Shown in pieces: positions 1 through 11,174 of a stretch of 32,164 nucleotides of DNA (position 1 is the stretch's first letter; every line of letters begins with the position of its first letter). The DNA comes from Polaromonas sp. YR568. Its GTDB lineage: Bacteria > Pseudomonadota > Gammaproteobacteria > Burkholderiales > Burkholderiaceae_C. Position numbers and translations under genes: made by a program. The stretch spans positions 1 to 32,164 of the forward strand of contig CAMCUN010000043.1 in assembly GCA_945878995.1 (NCBI GenBank), read 5' to 3'. The notes below the pieces were generated by a model. That model did no database searches. It was not told where the DNA came from and worked only from the letters and a program-made list of their open reading frames with translations.

Positions 1-11
1 GTGCACGGGCC

Positions 12-887
12 CTACACGCTCAAGGCCACGCCCATAAAAACGGTCATGCCCAGCCAATGGTTGAGCCTGAAGGCCTTGAAACAGCCCTCACGCTCGCGCC
101 GGCGAATGAGCCACACATGCCACAGGGCTTGGCCAGCTGCGGCGGCCAGCGCCAGCCACCACAGCTTGGCGCTTTGCAAGGGCTGCAACACCCAGGCCCA
201 GGTGAGCAGGAAGGCGGCATAAAAGCCCATGATGGCCGCCACGTCCCAACGGCCCAGCGTGATGGCCGAGGTCTTCATGCCAATTTTCAAGTCGTCGTCG
301 CGGTCGACCATGGCGTATTCGGTGTCGTATGCCAGCACCCAAAAAAGGTTGCCCAGCAGCAGCAACCAGGCCTGCAGTGGCACATGGCCCTGCACGGCTG
401 CGTAGGCCATGGGAATGCCAAAACTAAAAGCAATGCCCAGCACCGCCTGCGGCATGGCCACATGGCGCTTGGCATACGGGTAGGCCACGGCCACAGCCAA
501 AGCCGCGAACGACCAGGCGATGGTGGCGGCATTGGTGGTGAGCACCAGGCCAAAAGCCGCCAGGGCCAGCACCGCGCCCACCAGCAAGGCCTCTTTGACC
601 GCCAGCGCCCCTGAAGTCACCGGGCGCTGGGCCGTGCGCTTGACGTGGCGGTCAAAGTCGCGGTCGGCCACGTCGTTGAGGCAGCAGCCCGCGCTGCGCA
701 TGAGGATGGTGCCCAGCACGAACACTGCCAACAGGTGCCAGCCCGGAAAACCACCCGCGGCCAACCACAGCGCCGACAGCGTCGGCCACAGCAGCAGCAG
801 CCAGCCTGCCGGCCGGTCCCAGCGTATCAGTTGCAGGTAAAGCGGCAGCCGAGCAGCAGTCGGCGGCAAGGGGCCAAAGGCAGCCAC
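12..887 (-). CDS. ubiA: 4-hydroxybenzoate octaprenyltransferase
   Basis: Integral-membrane prenyltransferase that joins the polyprenyl tail to 4-hydroxybenzoate, an early step of ubiquinone synthesis. The 291-residue product has the UbiA family pattern: a first Asp-rich motif [12 protein letters not shown] at residues 71-82, followed by KRTAQRP, and a second one around residues 188-199 ([12 protein letters not shown]). These bind the Mg-diphosphate of the prenyl donor. Many hydrophobic helices fill the rest. Length is usual for the family. The start is a GTG codon located only 2 nt after the dps stop, so translational coupling to dps is likely. The pairing with dps is positional; a functional link (quinone pool and oxidative stress) is inference. 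The gene is complete, with its stop at the left edge of the window. Confidence 0.96.
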   Translation of the reverse strand: MAAFGPLPPTAARLPLYLQLIRWDRPAGWLLLLWPTLSALWLAAGGFPGWHLLAVFVLGTILMRSAGCCLNDVADRDFDRHVKRTAQRPVTSGALAVKEALLVGAVLALAAFGLVLTTNAATIAWSFAALAVAVAYPYAKRHVAMPQAVLGIAFSFGIPMAYAAVQGHVPLQAWLLLLGNLFWVLAYDTEYAMVDRDDDLKIGMKTSAITLGRWDVAAIMGFYAAFLLTWAWVLQPLQSAKLWWLALAAAAGQALWHVWLIRRREREGCFKAFRLNHWLGMTVFMGVALSV

Positions 888-889
888 GC

Positions 890-1387
890 TCAGTCCTCCA
901 GCAAAGCCCGCAGCATCCAGGCGGTTTGCCCGTGGATGGCCAAGCGCTGGGTCAGCAGGTCGGCGGTGACCTCGTCACCGGCTTGGCCCACCAGCTCAAA
1001 CAAGCTGCGGGCGGTGCGCGCCACCGTCTCGTGGCCTTGCACCAAGATGCGCACCATCTCCAGCGCCTTGGGCGGCTGGGTGGGCACGTCGGGCACGGTG
1101 GCCAGGGCTGCAAATTGGGCGTAAGAGCCCGGGGCCGGGCAACCCAGCGTGCGAATGCGCTCGGCAATCGGGTCGGTGGCTGCCCACAACTCGCTGTACT
1201 GCACCATGAACATGTTGTGCAAGGTGCTGAACATGGGGCCAGTCACGTTCCAGTGAAAGTTGTGCGTGTTCAGGTACAGGGTGTAAGTGTCGGCCAGCAG
1301 GCGGCCCAGGCCTTGGGCAATGGCTGCGCGGTGCTCGTCGCTGATGCCAAAGTTGATGCGGGGCGCGAGTGTATGGGCTAGAGCCAT
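890..1387 (-). CDS. dps: Dps-family ferritin-like DNA-protecting protein
   Basis: Mini-ferritin that forms a 12-subunit shell, oxidises Fe(II) with hydrogen peroxide and protects DNA. The Dps ferroxidase signature is visible: H45 in NFHWNV, H57 in TLHNMF, and D72/E76 in TDPIAERIR, counted from the ATG chosen here. An upstream in-frame GTG would add 14 residues, but the ATG at 1387 is preceded by AGAAAG at usable spacing and gives 165 residues, the normal Dps size. The gene lies 64 nt downstream of oxyR on the same strand and directly before ubiA. OxyR control of dps is established in enterobacteria. Here it is inferred from adjacency, as no OxyR site was identified. Confidence 0.93.
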   Translation of the reverse strand: MALAHTLAPRINFGISDEHRAAIAQGLGRLLADTYTLYLNTHNFHWNVTGPMFSTLHNMFMVQYSELWAATDPIAERIRTLGCPAPGSYAQFAALATVPDVPTQPPKALEMVRILVQGHETVARTARSLFELVGQAGDEVTADLLTQRLAIHGQTAWMLRALLED

Positions 1388-1451
1388 GGTGCTTTCTGGT
1401 GTAGGGATGGAGCAAAAACTCGAGACCACAAGTGCGGCGAGGGCAAACTGA

Positions 1452-2438
1452 TCAAGACAACCTGCTCACGCCCGGCAGCTCACAGGCGTAGACCGCATTG
1501 CGCAGTGCCGCAATGGCCTCGTAGCGCGTGTAGCTGCGCCGCCAGGCCAGCACCACGCGGCGGGTAGGCACATGGCCGTCAAAAGGCAGGTAAGTGATGT
1601 AAGCGTTCTCGGCGCGGGTATCGGGCGCTGGTGCGGCGCGGCCCTTGCCGCGCTTGGGGGTGGCTGCACCGAGCGCGCCCTTGGGCACGCTCAGGCGCGG
1701 CACCAGCGTGATGCCCATGCCCGCGGCCACCATGTGCTTGATGGTTTCCAGCGACGAGCCCTCAAAGCTTTTGCGTATGCCCTCGGCGGTGCTGGAAAAG
1801 CGCGCAAATTCAGGGCAAACCTCCAGCACATGGTCGCGAAAACAATGGCCATTGCCCAGCAAAAGCATGGTCTCGTGCTTGAGCTCTTCGGCGTTGATGC
1901 TTTGACGCTGGGCCAGCGCATGCGTGCTGGGCACAGCCACCACAAAGGGCTCGTCGTACAGCGGGGCCATGGCCAGGTTGGTGTCCGGAAAAGGCTCGGC
2001 CAAGATGGCGCAATCGATCTCGCCCGTGCGCAACTCTTCAAGCAGCTTGACCGTGAAGTTCTCCTGCAGCATCAGCGGCATTTGCGGGTGGTGCGCAATC
2101 ACTTGGCGCACCAGGTCAGGCAGCAAATAAGGGCCTATGGTGTAGATGATGCCCAGGCGCAGCGGGCCATCGAGCGGGTTTTTGCCGCGCTTGGCAATTT
2201 CTCGGATTCTGTCGGCCTGCTCCAGCACGCTTTGCGCCTGGCGCACGATGTCTTCGCCCAGAGGGGTGACGGCGATTTCGCTGGCGTTGCGCTCAAAGAG
2301 CTTGACCTCGAGCTCTACTTCGAGCTTTTTGATGGCCACGCTCAGCGTGGGCTGCGAGACGTGGCAGGCATCGGCGGCCCGGCCGAAATGCTTTTCACGG
2401 GCCACGGCCACGATGTACTTGAGTTCGGTGAGCGTCAT
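1452..2438 (-). CDS. oxyR: LysR-type hydrogen peroxide sensor OxyR
   Basis: Peroxide-responsive transcription activator. From the ATG at 2438 the protein has 328 residues: an N-terminal winged helix (residues 1-60, with LSVAIKKLE as recognition helix) and a LysR effector domain. Two cysteines in GHCFRDHVLEVC fall at 199 and 208, the same numbers as the redox pair of E. coli OxyR, which argues for a true peroxide sensor rather than a generic LysR protein. A longer in-frame start adds 10 residues (MDLGFKQNAC), but MTLTELKYIVAVA is the usual family N terminus. Near the C terminus there is a basic, Ala/Pro-rich insert (PKRGKGRAAPAP) not found in the E. coli protein. It sits between recG upstream and dps downstream. 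Confidence 0.95.
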   Translation of the reverse strand: MTLTELKYIVAVAREKHFGRAADACHVSQPTLSVAIKKLEVELEVKLFERNASEIAVTPLGEDIVRQAQSVLEQADRIREIAKRGKNPLDGPLRLGIIYTIGPYLLPDLVRQVIAHHPQMPLMLQENFTVKLLEELRTGEIDCAILAEPFPDTNLAMAPLYDEPFVVAVPSTHALAQRQSINAEELKHETMLLLGNGHCFRDHVLEVCPEFARFSSTAEGIRKSFEGSSLETIKHMVAAGMGITLVPRLSVPKGALGAATPKRGKGRAAPAPDTRAENAYITYLPFDGHVPTRRVVLAWRRSYTRYEAIAALRNAVYACELPGVSRLS

Positions 2439-2500
2439 GCATGCATTTTGCTTGAAGCCCAAGTCCACAACCCATGCGGGTGCACCAGGCTTTAAAGGCT

Positions 2501-4582
<2,082 letters not shown>

Positions 4583-4676
4583 TGATTGTGCCGCCCCCAC
4601 CAAGGACAAGCGCGGGGCTGCGAGAATCAACGCCCTTTACCCAACCCTTGGAACGGGCCCGTCCGGCCCTCAAGCC

Positions 4677-5738
4677 ATGACTTCTTTTGCACCTCCCGTC
4701 GCCGCACCCGAATGGACGCTGGCCGACTTTGACTTTGACCTCCCCCCCGAGCTGATTGCGCAGCAGCCCGCCCCCCAGCGTGCAGGCTCGCGCTTGCTGG
4801 ACGGGCGTGGCACGCAGGCGCAGGACCTGCTTTTTACCGACTTTCCCAATCTGCTGCAGCCGGGCGACCTCTTGGTGTTCAACGACACTCAGGTCATCAA
4901 GGCCAGGCTGTATGGCCACAAGCCCAGCGGCGGCCGGCTGGAGCTGCTGGTCGAGCGCGTGCTGGACGCAGCCAGCGGCGAGGTGGCCGCGCACATGAAG
5001 GTGAGCAAAAAACCCGCCCCCGGCACGGTGCTGCAAATGGACGGCGGCTTTTCAGCCACGCTGCTGGGGCGCTGGCCCCATGCGGAGGGCCCGCTTTACA
5101 AACTGGCCTTCAGCGGCGACCCCTACACCCTGATGGCGGCCCACGGCCATGTGCCGCTGCCGCCCTACATCACCCATGAAGACACGGCAGAAGACGAGGC
5201 CCGCTACCAAACCGTGTTTGCGGCCAAGCCCGGCGCGGTGGCCGCACCCACCGCCGCGCTGCATTTTGACGAGGCCATCTTGGCGCAGCTAGAGGCGCGC
5301 GGCGTAGAGCGCGCCAACATCACGCTGCATGTGGGCGCGGGCACCTTTCAGCCCGTGAAAACCGAGCGCATCAGCGATCACCTGATGCACTTTGAACGCT
5401 TTGAGGTGCCCGCGGCCACCCATGAGGCCGTGGCGCGTTGCAAGGCGCGCGGCGGGCGCGTGTTGGCGGTCGGCACCACCACCGTGCGGGCGCTGGAGTC
5501 GGCGGCGCACTTGGGGCCTGCGTGCGACGACACCAACATCTTCATCACGCCCGACTTTGAATTCAAGGTGGTGGACCTCTTGCTGACCAACTTTCACCTG
5601 CCCAAAAGCACGCTGATGATGCTTATCAGCGCCCTGGCCGGTCACCCGCAGGTGATGGCGCTGTACCAGCACGCCATCGCCCAGCGCTACCGCTTTTTCA
5701 GCTACGGCGACGCCATGCTGCTGCAGCGGCGCCCCTGA
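4677..5738 (+). CDS. queA: tRNA preQ1(34) S-adenosylmethionine ribosyltransferase-isomerase
   Basis: Transfers and isomerises the ribosyl part of SAM onto preQ1 at position 34 of tRNAs with GUN anticodons, giving epoxyqueuosine. Visible family segments are FDFDLPPELIAQQPA near the N terminus, GDLLVFNDTQVIKARL, and the C-terminal LLLTNFHLPKSTLMMLISA and YRFFSYGDAMLL. With the ATG at 4677 the length is 353 residues, close to E. coli QueA (356). An in-frame extension to 4554 would overlap the start of recG and has no family similarity. Its partner tgt lies about 1.9 kb downstream, separated by two unrelated genes. The stop codon is 3 nt from that of the convergent Bug-family gene, with no terminator between them. 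Confidence 0.96.
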   Translation: MTSFAPPVAAPEWTLADFDFDLPPELIAQQPAPQRAGSRLLDGRGTQAQDLLFTDFPNLLQPGDLLVFNDTQVIKARLYGHKPSGGRLELLVERVLDAASGEVAAHMKVSKKPAPGTVLQMDGGFSATLLGRWPHAEGPLYKLAFSGDPYTLMAAHGHVPLPPYITHEDTAEDEARYQTVFAAKPGAVAAPTAALHFDEAILAQLEARGVERANITLHVGAGTFQPVKTERISDHLMHFERFEVPAATHEAVARCKARGGRVLAVGTTTVRALESAAHLGPACDDTNIFITPDFEFKVVDLLLTNFHLPKSTLMMLISALAGHPQVMALYQHAIAQRYRFFSYGDAMLLQRRP

Positions 5739-5741
5739 AAT

Positions 5742-6710
5742 TTATTCTGCCTTGATGCCAGCGTAAGCGGCCACCCGCGCCCAGCGCACCAGCTCGGCGC
5801 GCATGAAGTCGGTGGCCTGCTCGGGCGTGGCCTGCAAGATGTCAAAACCCATGCCTTCGAGCTTGGCGCGCAGCTCAGGCTGGGCCAGGGCCTTGGCGTA
5901 GGCGCCGTGGAGCTTTTTGACCACGGCTGGCGGCGTGGCCGCAGGTGCATACACCGCAAACCAGTTGGACACCTCGGCGCCCGGGTAGCCCGACTCGCCC
6001 AGCGTGGGCAGCTGGGGCAGGTCGCGGTGGCGCTGCTTGGCCGCCACCGCAATCGCGCGGATTTGGCCTTGTTTGATGAAGGGCAGCGCGTTTTGCAGCG
6101 GGCTGAACATGTACTCCAGCTGGCCACCCACCAAATCGGTCATGGCCTGCGACTGGCCCTTGTAGGGAATGTGGTTGGAGCTGGTGCCCGCCAGCTGGTT
6201 GAAGTACTCGGCCGACAAATGCTGTGAGCTGCCCAAACCGGCCGAGCCGTAGTTCATGCGCCCAGGCCGGCTGCGCGCCAGCTCCACAAACTCGCGCAAG
6301 TTGGTTGCCTTCACAGACGAGTGCACCACCAGCACCACATCGGTCTGGCCGATCAAGGCCACGGTTTGAAAGTCTTTGAGCAAGTCGTAGGGGAGCTTGC
6401 GGTACACCGCCACGTTGGTGGCAATGGTGCTGGGTGACACCAGCAGGGTGTAGCCGTCGGGCTTGGCCTTGGCCACCAGCTCGGTGCCAATGTTGCCGCC
6501 TGCGCCCAGCTTGTTTTCCACCACCACAGGCTGGCCCAAGATCTCGCCGACTTTTTGACCCACTGCGCGGGCCATCACGTCGGTGCCGCCACCGGCCGCC
6601 ACCGGCACCACCACTTGAATGGGGCGCTGAGGAAAAGCCTGCGCCTGCACCTGGGGCAAGACCGAAAGAACCAGCACAAAACCAGCCAAAAAGCGTGTGA
6701 CCATGACCAT
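5742..6710 (-). CDS. Bug-family tripartite tricarboxylate transporter substrate-binding protein
   Basis: Periplasmic solute-binding protein of the Bug/TctC type, very numerous in Burkholderiales and typically binding carboxylates. A signal peptide (MVMVTRFLAGFVLVLSVLPQVQA) precedes the mature start AQAFPQRPIQVVVP. The family blocks GGGTDVMARAV, VVVENKLGAGGNIG and PDGYTLLVSPSTIATN are present, as are the mid-domain GSAGLGSSQHLSAEYF and VGGQLEYMF. The ATG at 6710 was chosen because GGGAG lies 6 nt upstream; an in-frame start four codons earlier lacks this. No TctA or TctB membrane genes are nearby, which is common for orphan Bug proteins. The divergent neighbour is a class II aldolase, and the two share a 74-nt promoter region with an inverted repeat. 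The ligand is unknown. Confidence 0.93.
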   Translation of the reverse strand: MVMVTRFLAGFVLVLSVLPQVQAQAFPQRPIQVVVPVAAGGGTDVMARAVGQKVGEILGQPVVVENKLGAGGNIGTELVAKAKPDGYTLLVSPSTIATNVAVYRKLPYDLLKDFQTVALIGQTDVVLVVHSSVKATNLREFVELARSRPGRMNYGSAGLGSSQHLSAEYFNQLAGTSSNHIPYKGQSQAMTDLVGGQLEYMFSPLQNALPFIKQGQIRAIAVAAKQRHRDLPQLPTLGESGYPGAEVSNWFAVYAPAATPPAVVKKLHGAYAKALAQPELRAKLEGMGFDILQATPEQATDFMRAELVRWARVAAYAGIKAE

Positions 6711-6743
6711 GGCGTCTCCCATCTTTCATAAATTTCGATCTAA

Positions 6744-6765
6744 GATGATATCCATACTTATCATC
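6744..6765. promoter_or_regulatory. Inverted repeat in divergent promoter (candidate operator)
   Basis: GATGATA and TATCATC form a perfect 7-bp inverted repeat with an 8-nt spacer in the 74-nt gap between the Bug-family gene and the class II aldolase gene. Each arm carries an outward-facing TATCAT, a near match to a sigma-70 -10 hexamer, so one bound regulator could control both genes. Good -35 boxes were not found. No regulator gene is adjacent. Confidence 0.5.
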
Positions 6766-6784
6766 CACACCGTCGAGACAAACC

Positions 6785-7516
6785 ATGACCCAAGCTGCCA
6801 GCCCCGCCCTGATTGATGACCTTGTGATCGCCAACCACATTCTTGTGAACGAGGGCGTGCTCGACGGCTTTGGCCACATCAGCGTGCGCCACGACAAAAA
6901 TCCTGAGCGTTTTTTGATCGCCCGCAGCATGGCGCCCGGCTTGGTCACCGCCGATGACATGGTGGAATGCGACCTCGACGGCCAGGTCTACGACGAGCGT
7001 GGCCGCAAGACCTATGTGGAGCGCTTCATCCACAGCGAGATTTTTCGCGTCCGGCCCGAGGTGATGTCCATCATCCACAGCCATTCGCCCGCGGTGATTC
7101 CCTTTGGCGTGACGGGCGCCCGCCTGCGCCCGATTTGCCACATGAGCGGCTTTTTGGGCGCCCAGGTGCCGGTGTTTGAAATTCGGCACACCGCAGGCGA
7201 GTCCAGCGACATGCTCATTCGCAACCAAGCCTTGGGCAAGGCACTGGCCGACAGCCTGGGCGCCTCCAACGTGGCTTTGCTGCGCGGCCACGGTAATGTG
7301 GTGGTGGGCACGTCCATACAGCAAGTGGTGTTCCGTGCTTACTACACCGAGAGCAACGCCCGCCTGCAAAGCCAGGCCATGGCCATGGGCGAGATTGAAT
7401 TTCTCTCGCCCGGTGAGGCCGAGGCCGCCTCCGGGATGAATGACGTGCACCTGGACCGCCCTTGGCAGGTGTGGAAGCGGCGCGCACGGCACATGGGCCT
7501 TGAGCTCGGTGCGTGA
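6785..7516 (+). CDS. Class II aldolase/adducin family protein
   Basis: Zn-dependent class II aldolase fold of 243 residues. Metal ligands are recognisable as H98 and H100 in IHSHSP and H169 in LRGHGN, with an acidic residue (E80 or E84) in the ERFIHSEIF segment; GFGHISVR near the N terminus is the usual phosphate- or carboxylate-binding loop. Family members act as sugar-phosphate aldolases or as decarboxylases of hydroxy- or oxo-acids, so the exact reaction cannot be assigned. It is transcribed divergently from a Bug-type solute-binding gene across a shared palindrome, which suggests both serve use of one organic acid or sugar acid. Only a weak ribosome-binding site (GAGACA) is visible. Confidence 0.9.
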   Translation: MTQAASPALIDDLVIANHILVNEGVLDGFGHISVRHDKNPERFLIARSMAPGLVTADDMVECDLDGQVYDERGRKTYVERFIHSEIFRVRPEVMSIIHSHSPAVIPFGVTGARLRPICHMSGFLGAQVPVFEIRHTAGESSDMLIRNQALGKALADSLGASNVALLRGHGNVVVGTSIQQVVFRAYYTESNARLQSQAMAMGEIEFLSPGEAEAASGMNDVHLDRPWQVWKRRARHMGLELGA

Positions 7517-7605
7517 TAGGCGTCTTTGAATAACGTGCTGACAGGCGGGTATGAGGACTTGAGGACTTGATCCTCGCGCGGGGGCGACAAACGCAGGGGC
7601 GGTAA

Positions 7606-8799
<1,194 letters not shown>

Positions 8800-8825
8800 G
8801 TTGCTTTGGAGGGGCAGCGTGTTTT

Positions 8826-9326
8826 TGCAGGAGCTTGCCTGCAAGCGAATCGTGCCGAACAACGGGCATGTCCTTATGCAACAAATCGCCAGCAGGCTGG
8901 CTCCTACAAGGGGCAAGGCGGCGTGTTTTTGTAGGAGCTTGCCTGCAAGCGAATCGTGCCGAACAACGGGCATGTCCTCATGCAACAAATCGCCAGCAGG
9001 CTGGCTCCTACAGGGGACAGGGCGGCGTGTTTTTGTAGGAGCTTGCCTGCAAGCGAATCGTGCCGAACAACGGGCATCTCCTCATTCAACAAATCGCCAG
9101 CAGGCTGGCTTCTACGGGGGGCAAGGCGGCGTGTTTTTTGCAGGAGCTTGCCTGCAAGCGATTCGTGCCGGGCAGCAGGCATCACCTCACGCCAAAAATC
9201 GCCAGCTGGCTGGCTCCTACAGGGGGCAAGGCGGCGTGTTTTTTGTAGGAGCTTGCCTGCAAGCGAATCGTGGCGGGCAACGAGCATCACCTCATGCCAA
9301 TATTCGCCAGCAGGCTGGCTCCTACA
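8826..9326. repeat. Five tandem REP-like double palindromes (BIME-like array)
   Basis: Five 83-nt units at 8826-8908, 8930-9012, 9034-9116, 9139-9221 and 9244-9326 recur every 104-105 nt, with AGGGGCAAGGCGGCGTG-type spacers. Each unit has two inverted arms. The left arm reads GTAGGAGC, TTGCCTGCAA, GCGA. The right arm, read on the minus strand, gives GTAGGAGC, CAGCCTGCTG, GCGA. Each arm is itself a small hairpin (TTGC/GCAA or CAGC/GCTG), so the arms differ by compensating base changes. This matches the architecture of Pseudomonas-type REP sequences. Units 1-3 are nearly identical and units 4-5 more diverged. The array lies between the convergent tgt and PIN genes. Open frames through it encode only a repeating peptide and are not genes. 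Confidence 0.9.
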
Positions 9327-9825
9327 AGGGGCAAGGCACGTAGCTGCGGCTGACGGCCACGCCCAGGGTCTTCAAGCGGCGGGCCATGCACAGCACGGCT
9401 TTGTCTTTGCTCAGCAGCTGCGCGCGGTGTGCGGCGGCCAAGTCTATGAATTTTTGGTCGTCGGCGTCTTTGCAGGTGAACACCGCTTTGGGTGCCACCT
9501 CGCAGAGCGTGGCGCGCGCATCAAAAGCGGCCAGCACCTGCGCGGCGGTGATGCCGTAAAAAGCCATGCGAGGCTGCAGCTGCGGGTAGTCGAGCACGCG
9601 CCTGAGCTCTTCGCGCATGACGGCGGTGCTCAGAAAGCGCAGCTCGCGGGCGTCGAGTGCGGCGCGCAAGGCGGCGGTGGCAGGGTCGCTGAAAATAAAA
9701 AGGTCAAGCAAGATGTTGGTGTCCAGCACCACCGGTGACGCCAGGGCCACTGCTAGGGCTTCCGCCTGGACAGGCGCCGGCTTTGAAGCACTTGAAGCCG
9801 CCAGGGCTTCCTCTTGCTGCTCCAC
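9322..9825 (-). CDS. Putative PIN-domain ribonuclease (toxin-like, orphan)
   Basis: PIN-fold nuclease of 167 residues, resembling the putative toxin component, PIN family group. Acidic positions fit the active site: D35 in VVLDTNILLDLF, E73 in MREELRRVL, D120/D123 in CKDADDQKFIDLA, and D141 in LLSKDKAVL. The first 30 residues are Ala-rich and look like a linker. The start is GTG, 2 nt after the rlmL stop, with AGAGGG upstream, so it is probably translated with rlmL. No antitoxin gene is adjacent, so a toxin-antitoxin role is unproven and a housekeeping RNase role is possible. The stop codon and last residues (VPCPL) lie in the final REP-like unit, so the original C terminus may have been replaced by repeat invasion. 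Confidence 0.8.
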   Translation of the reverse strand: MEQQEEALAASSASKPAPVQAEALAVALASPVVLDTNILLDLFIFSDPATAALRAALDARELRFLSTAVMREELRRVLDYPQLQPRMAFYGITAAQVLAAFDARATLCEVAPKAVFTCKDADDQKFIDLAAAHRAQLLSKDKAVLCMARRLKTLGVAVSRSYVPCPL

Positions 9826-9827
9826 CT

Positions 9828-11174
9828 TTAAACGCCCTCTGCAGGGGCGGCCGCAGCGCCGTCTTTTCGCGGCGAGCCGGCCACCAGGTCAAAGCGGAAC
9901 AGCCGGCATTCAATGGGGCCGTTCCACATGGGCACGCGCCGCGATTCCTTCAGGCGCATCTTGCCTGGCAGCTTGAGCTCGGGCGTGAGCAGGTGGGCGG
10001 TCCAGCCGGCGAAGTGCTTTTTCCAGTGCGAGGCCAGCTGCGCATAAAACGCGTCCATGTCCTGGCCGTTGTCGCTGTGCGCGGTTTCACGGCCACCGCG
10101 CACCGAGGGCAGCGCCGCCAGAGGCTGGCCAAAATCATCCACGGCGTCCTGGCGGAATGTGGGCGCGCCTGGGGCGCGGCCGCGCCCGCTGCTGGCCTGA
10201 CTGGCCACACCGGCCACACCAGCCACTTCAATGCGCTCACCATAAGGCGGGTTGATCAGCATCACGCCGGCCGGGGCGGGCGGCATGCGCTGAAGCGCGT
10301 CGCCGCCGCGCAGCTGCACGGCGTGGGCCACGCCCGCGCGCTCGGCATTGCGCTGAGCAAAGTCAACCATGCGAAAAGACACGTCGCTGCCAAACACCGG
10401 GGCGCTGGGCACGGTGATGGCGGCTTCGGCCTGGCTTTTGAGGCCCTGCCAAACGTGGGCCTGGAAGGGCAGGTATTTTTCAAAGGCAAATCGCCTGAGC
10501 AGCCCAGGGGCGATGTGGCAGGCGATTTGCGCAGCCTCGATCACGATGGTGCCGGAGCCGCAGCAGGGGTCGTACAGTGGCACGCCGTCCTGGCAAAGGC
10601 GGTCCCAGCCGCTGGCGGCAATCATGGCGGCGGCCAGGGTTTCTTTGAGCGGGGCCTCGCCCTTGTCTTCGCGCCAACCGCGCTTGAACAGCGGCTCGCC
10701 CGAGGTGTCGATGTGGACCGTCACGGTGTCTGTGGTCAGGTGCACATGGATGCGCACGTCCGGGTGGTGGGTGTCCACGCTGGGCCGCTGGTCGTTGAAT
10801 TTGGCGCGAAAGCGGTCGGCCACCGCGTCTTTGATGCGCAGGGCCGCAAAGTTCAAGCTTTGCAGCGGGCTGTGCTGGGCGGTGATCTCGACCTTGAAGG
10901 TCTGGCGCGGCGTGAACCACAGCTCCCAGGCCACATTGCCGGCGGCGTTGTAAAGGTCTTGCTCGTTGCGGTAGCCGTTCTGGGCCAGTTGCACCAACAC
11001 GCGCTGGGCCAGCCGGCTGTGCAGGTTGAGCAGCAAGGCGTCGCGCCAAGCGCCTTCCAGCGCCACGCCGGCGCGCCAGGCTTTGGGGGCAATGCCCGTG
11101 ATGCGCTCCACCTCGGCGGCCAAATAATCCTGCACCCCGGCGGCGCAGGGTAGGAACAGGGACAAGGCGTTCAC
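9828..11174 (-). CDS. rlmL: THUMP-domain class I rRNA methyltransferase (RlmL-like)
   Basis: SAM-dependent methyltransferase matching the RlmL half of enterobacterial RlmKL, which makes m2G2445 in 23S rRNA. The N-terminal ferredoxin-like/THUMP part (about residues 1-150) is followed by a Rossmann methyltransferase domain. It has PLYDPCCGSGTIVIEAA as the SAM-binding motif and LINPPYGERIEV as the catalytic (N/D)PPY motif for N2 methylation. The RlmK half is absent, as usual outside gamma-proteobacteria. The GTG at 11174 is chosen because it overlaps the rpoN stop as GTGA, giving 448 residues beginning (M)NALSLFLPCAAG. An upstream in-frame start would lie inside rpoN. Substrate specificity within this methyltransferase group is inferred. 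Confidence 0.88.
   Translation of the reverse strand: MNALSLFLPCAAGVQDYLAAEVERITGIAPKAWRAGVALEGAWRDALLLNLHSRLAQRVLVQLAQNGYRNEQDLYNAAGNVAWELWFTPRQTFKVEITAQHSPLQSLNFAALRIKDAVADRFRAKFNDQRPSVDTHHPDVRIHVHLTTDTVTVHIDTSGEPLFKRGWREDKGEAPLKETLAAAMIAASGWDRLCQDGVPLYDPCCGSGTIVIEAAQIACHIAPGLLRRFAFEKYLPFQAHVWQGLKSQAEAAITVPSAPVFGSDVSFRMVDFAQRNAERAGVAHAVQLRGGDALQRMPPAPAGVMLINPPYGERIEVAGVAGVASQASSGRGRAPGAPTFRQDAVDDFGQPLAALPSVRGGRETAHSDNGQDMDAFYAQLASHWKKHFAGWTAHLLTPELKLPGKMRLKESRRVPMWNGPIECRLFRFDLVAGSPRKDGAAAAPAEGV

Noticed and set aside
8826..9326. CRISPR-like array
   Set aside because: Units are 83-nt double palindromes with near-identical spacers about 22 nt long, not short repeats with unique spacers, and no cas genes are present.
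9322..9825. Complete PIN-based toxin-antitoxin module
   Set aside because: No small antitoxin gene lies on either side; rlmL is upstream and the repeat array downstream.
9735..11153. 472-codon plus-strand frame opposite rlmL
   Set aside because: It mirrors rlmL almost codon for codon and has no recognisable domain.
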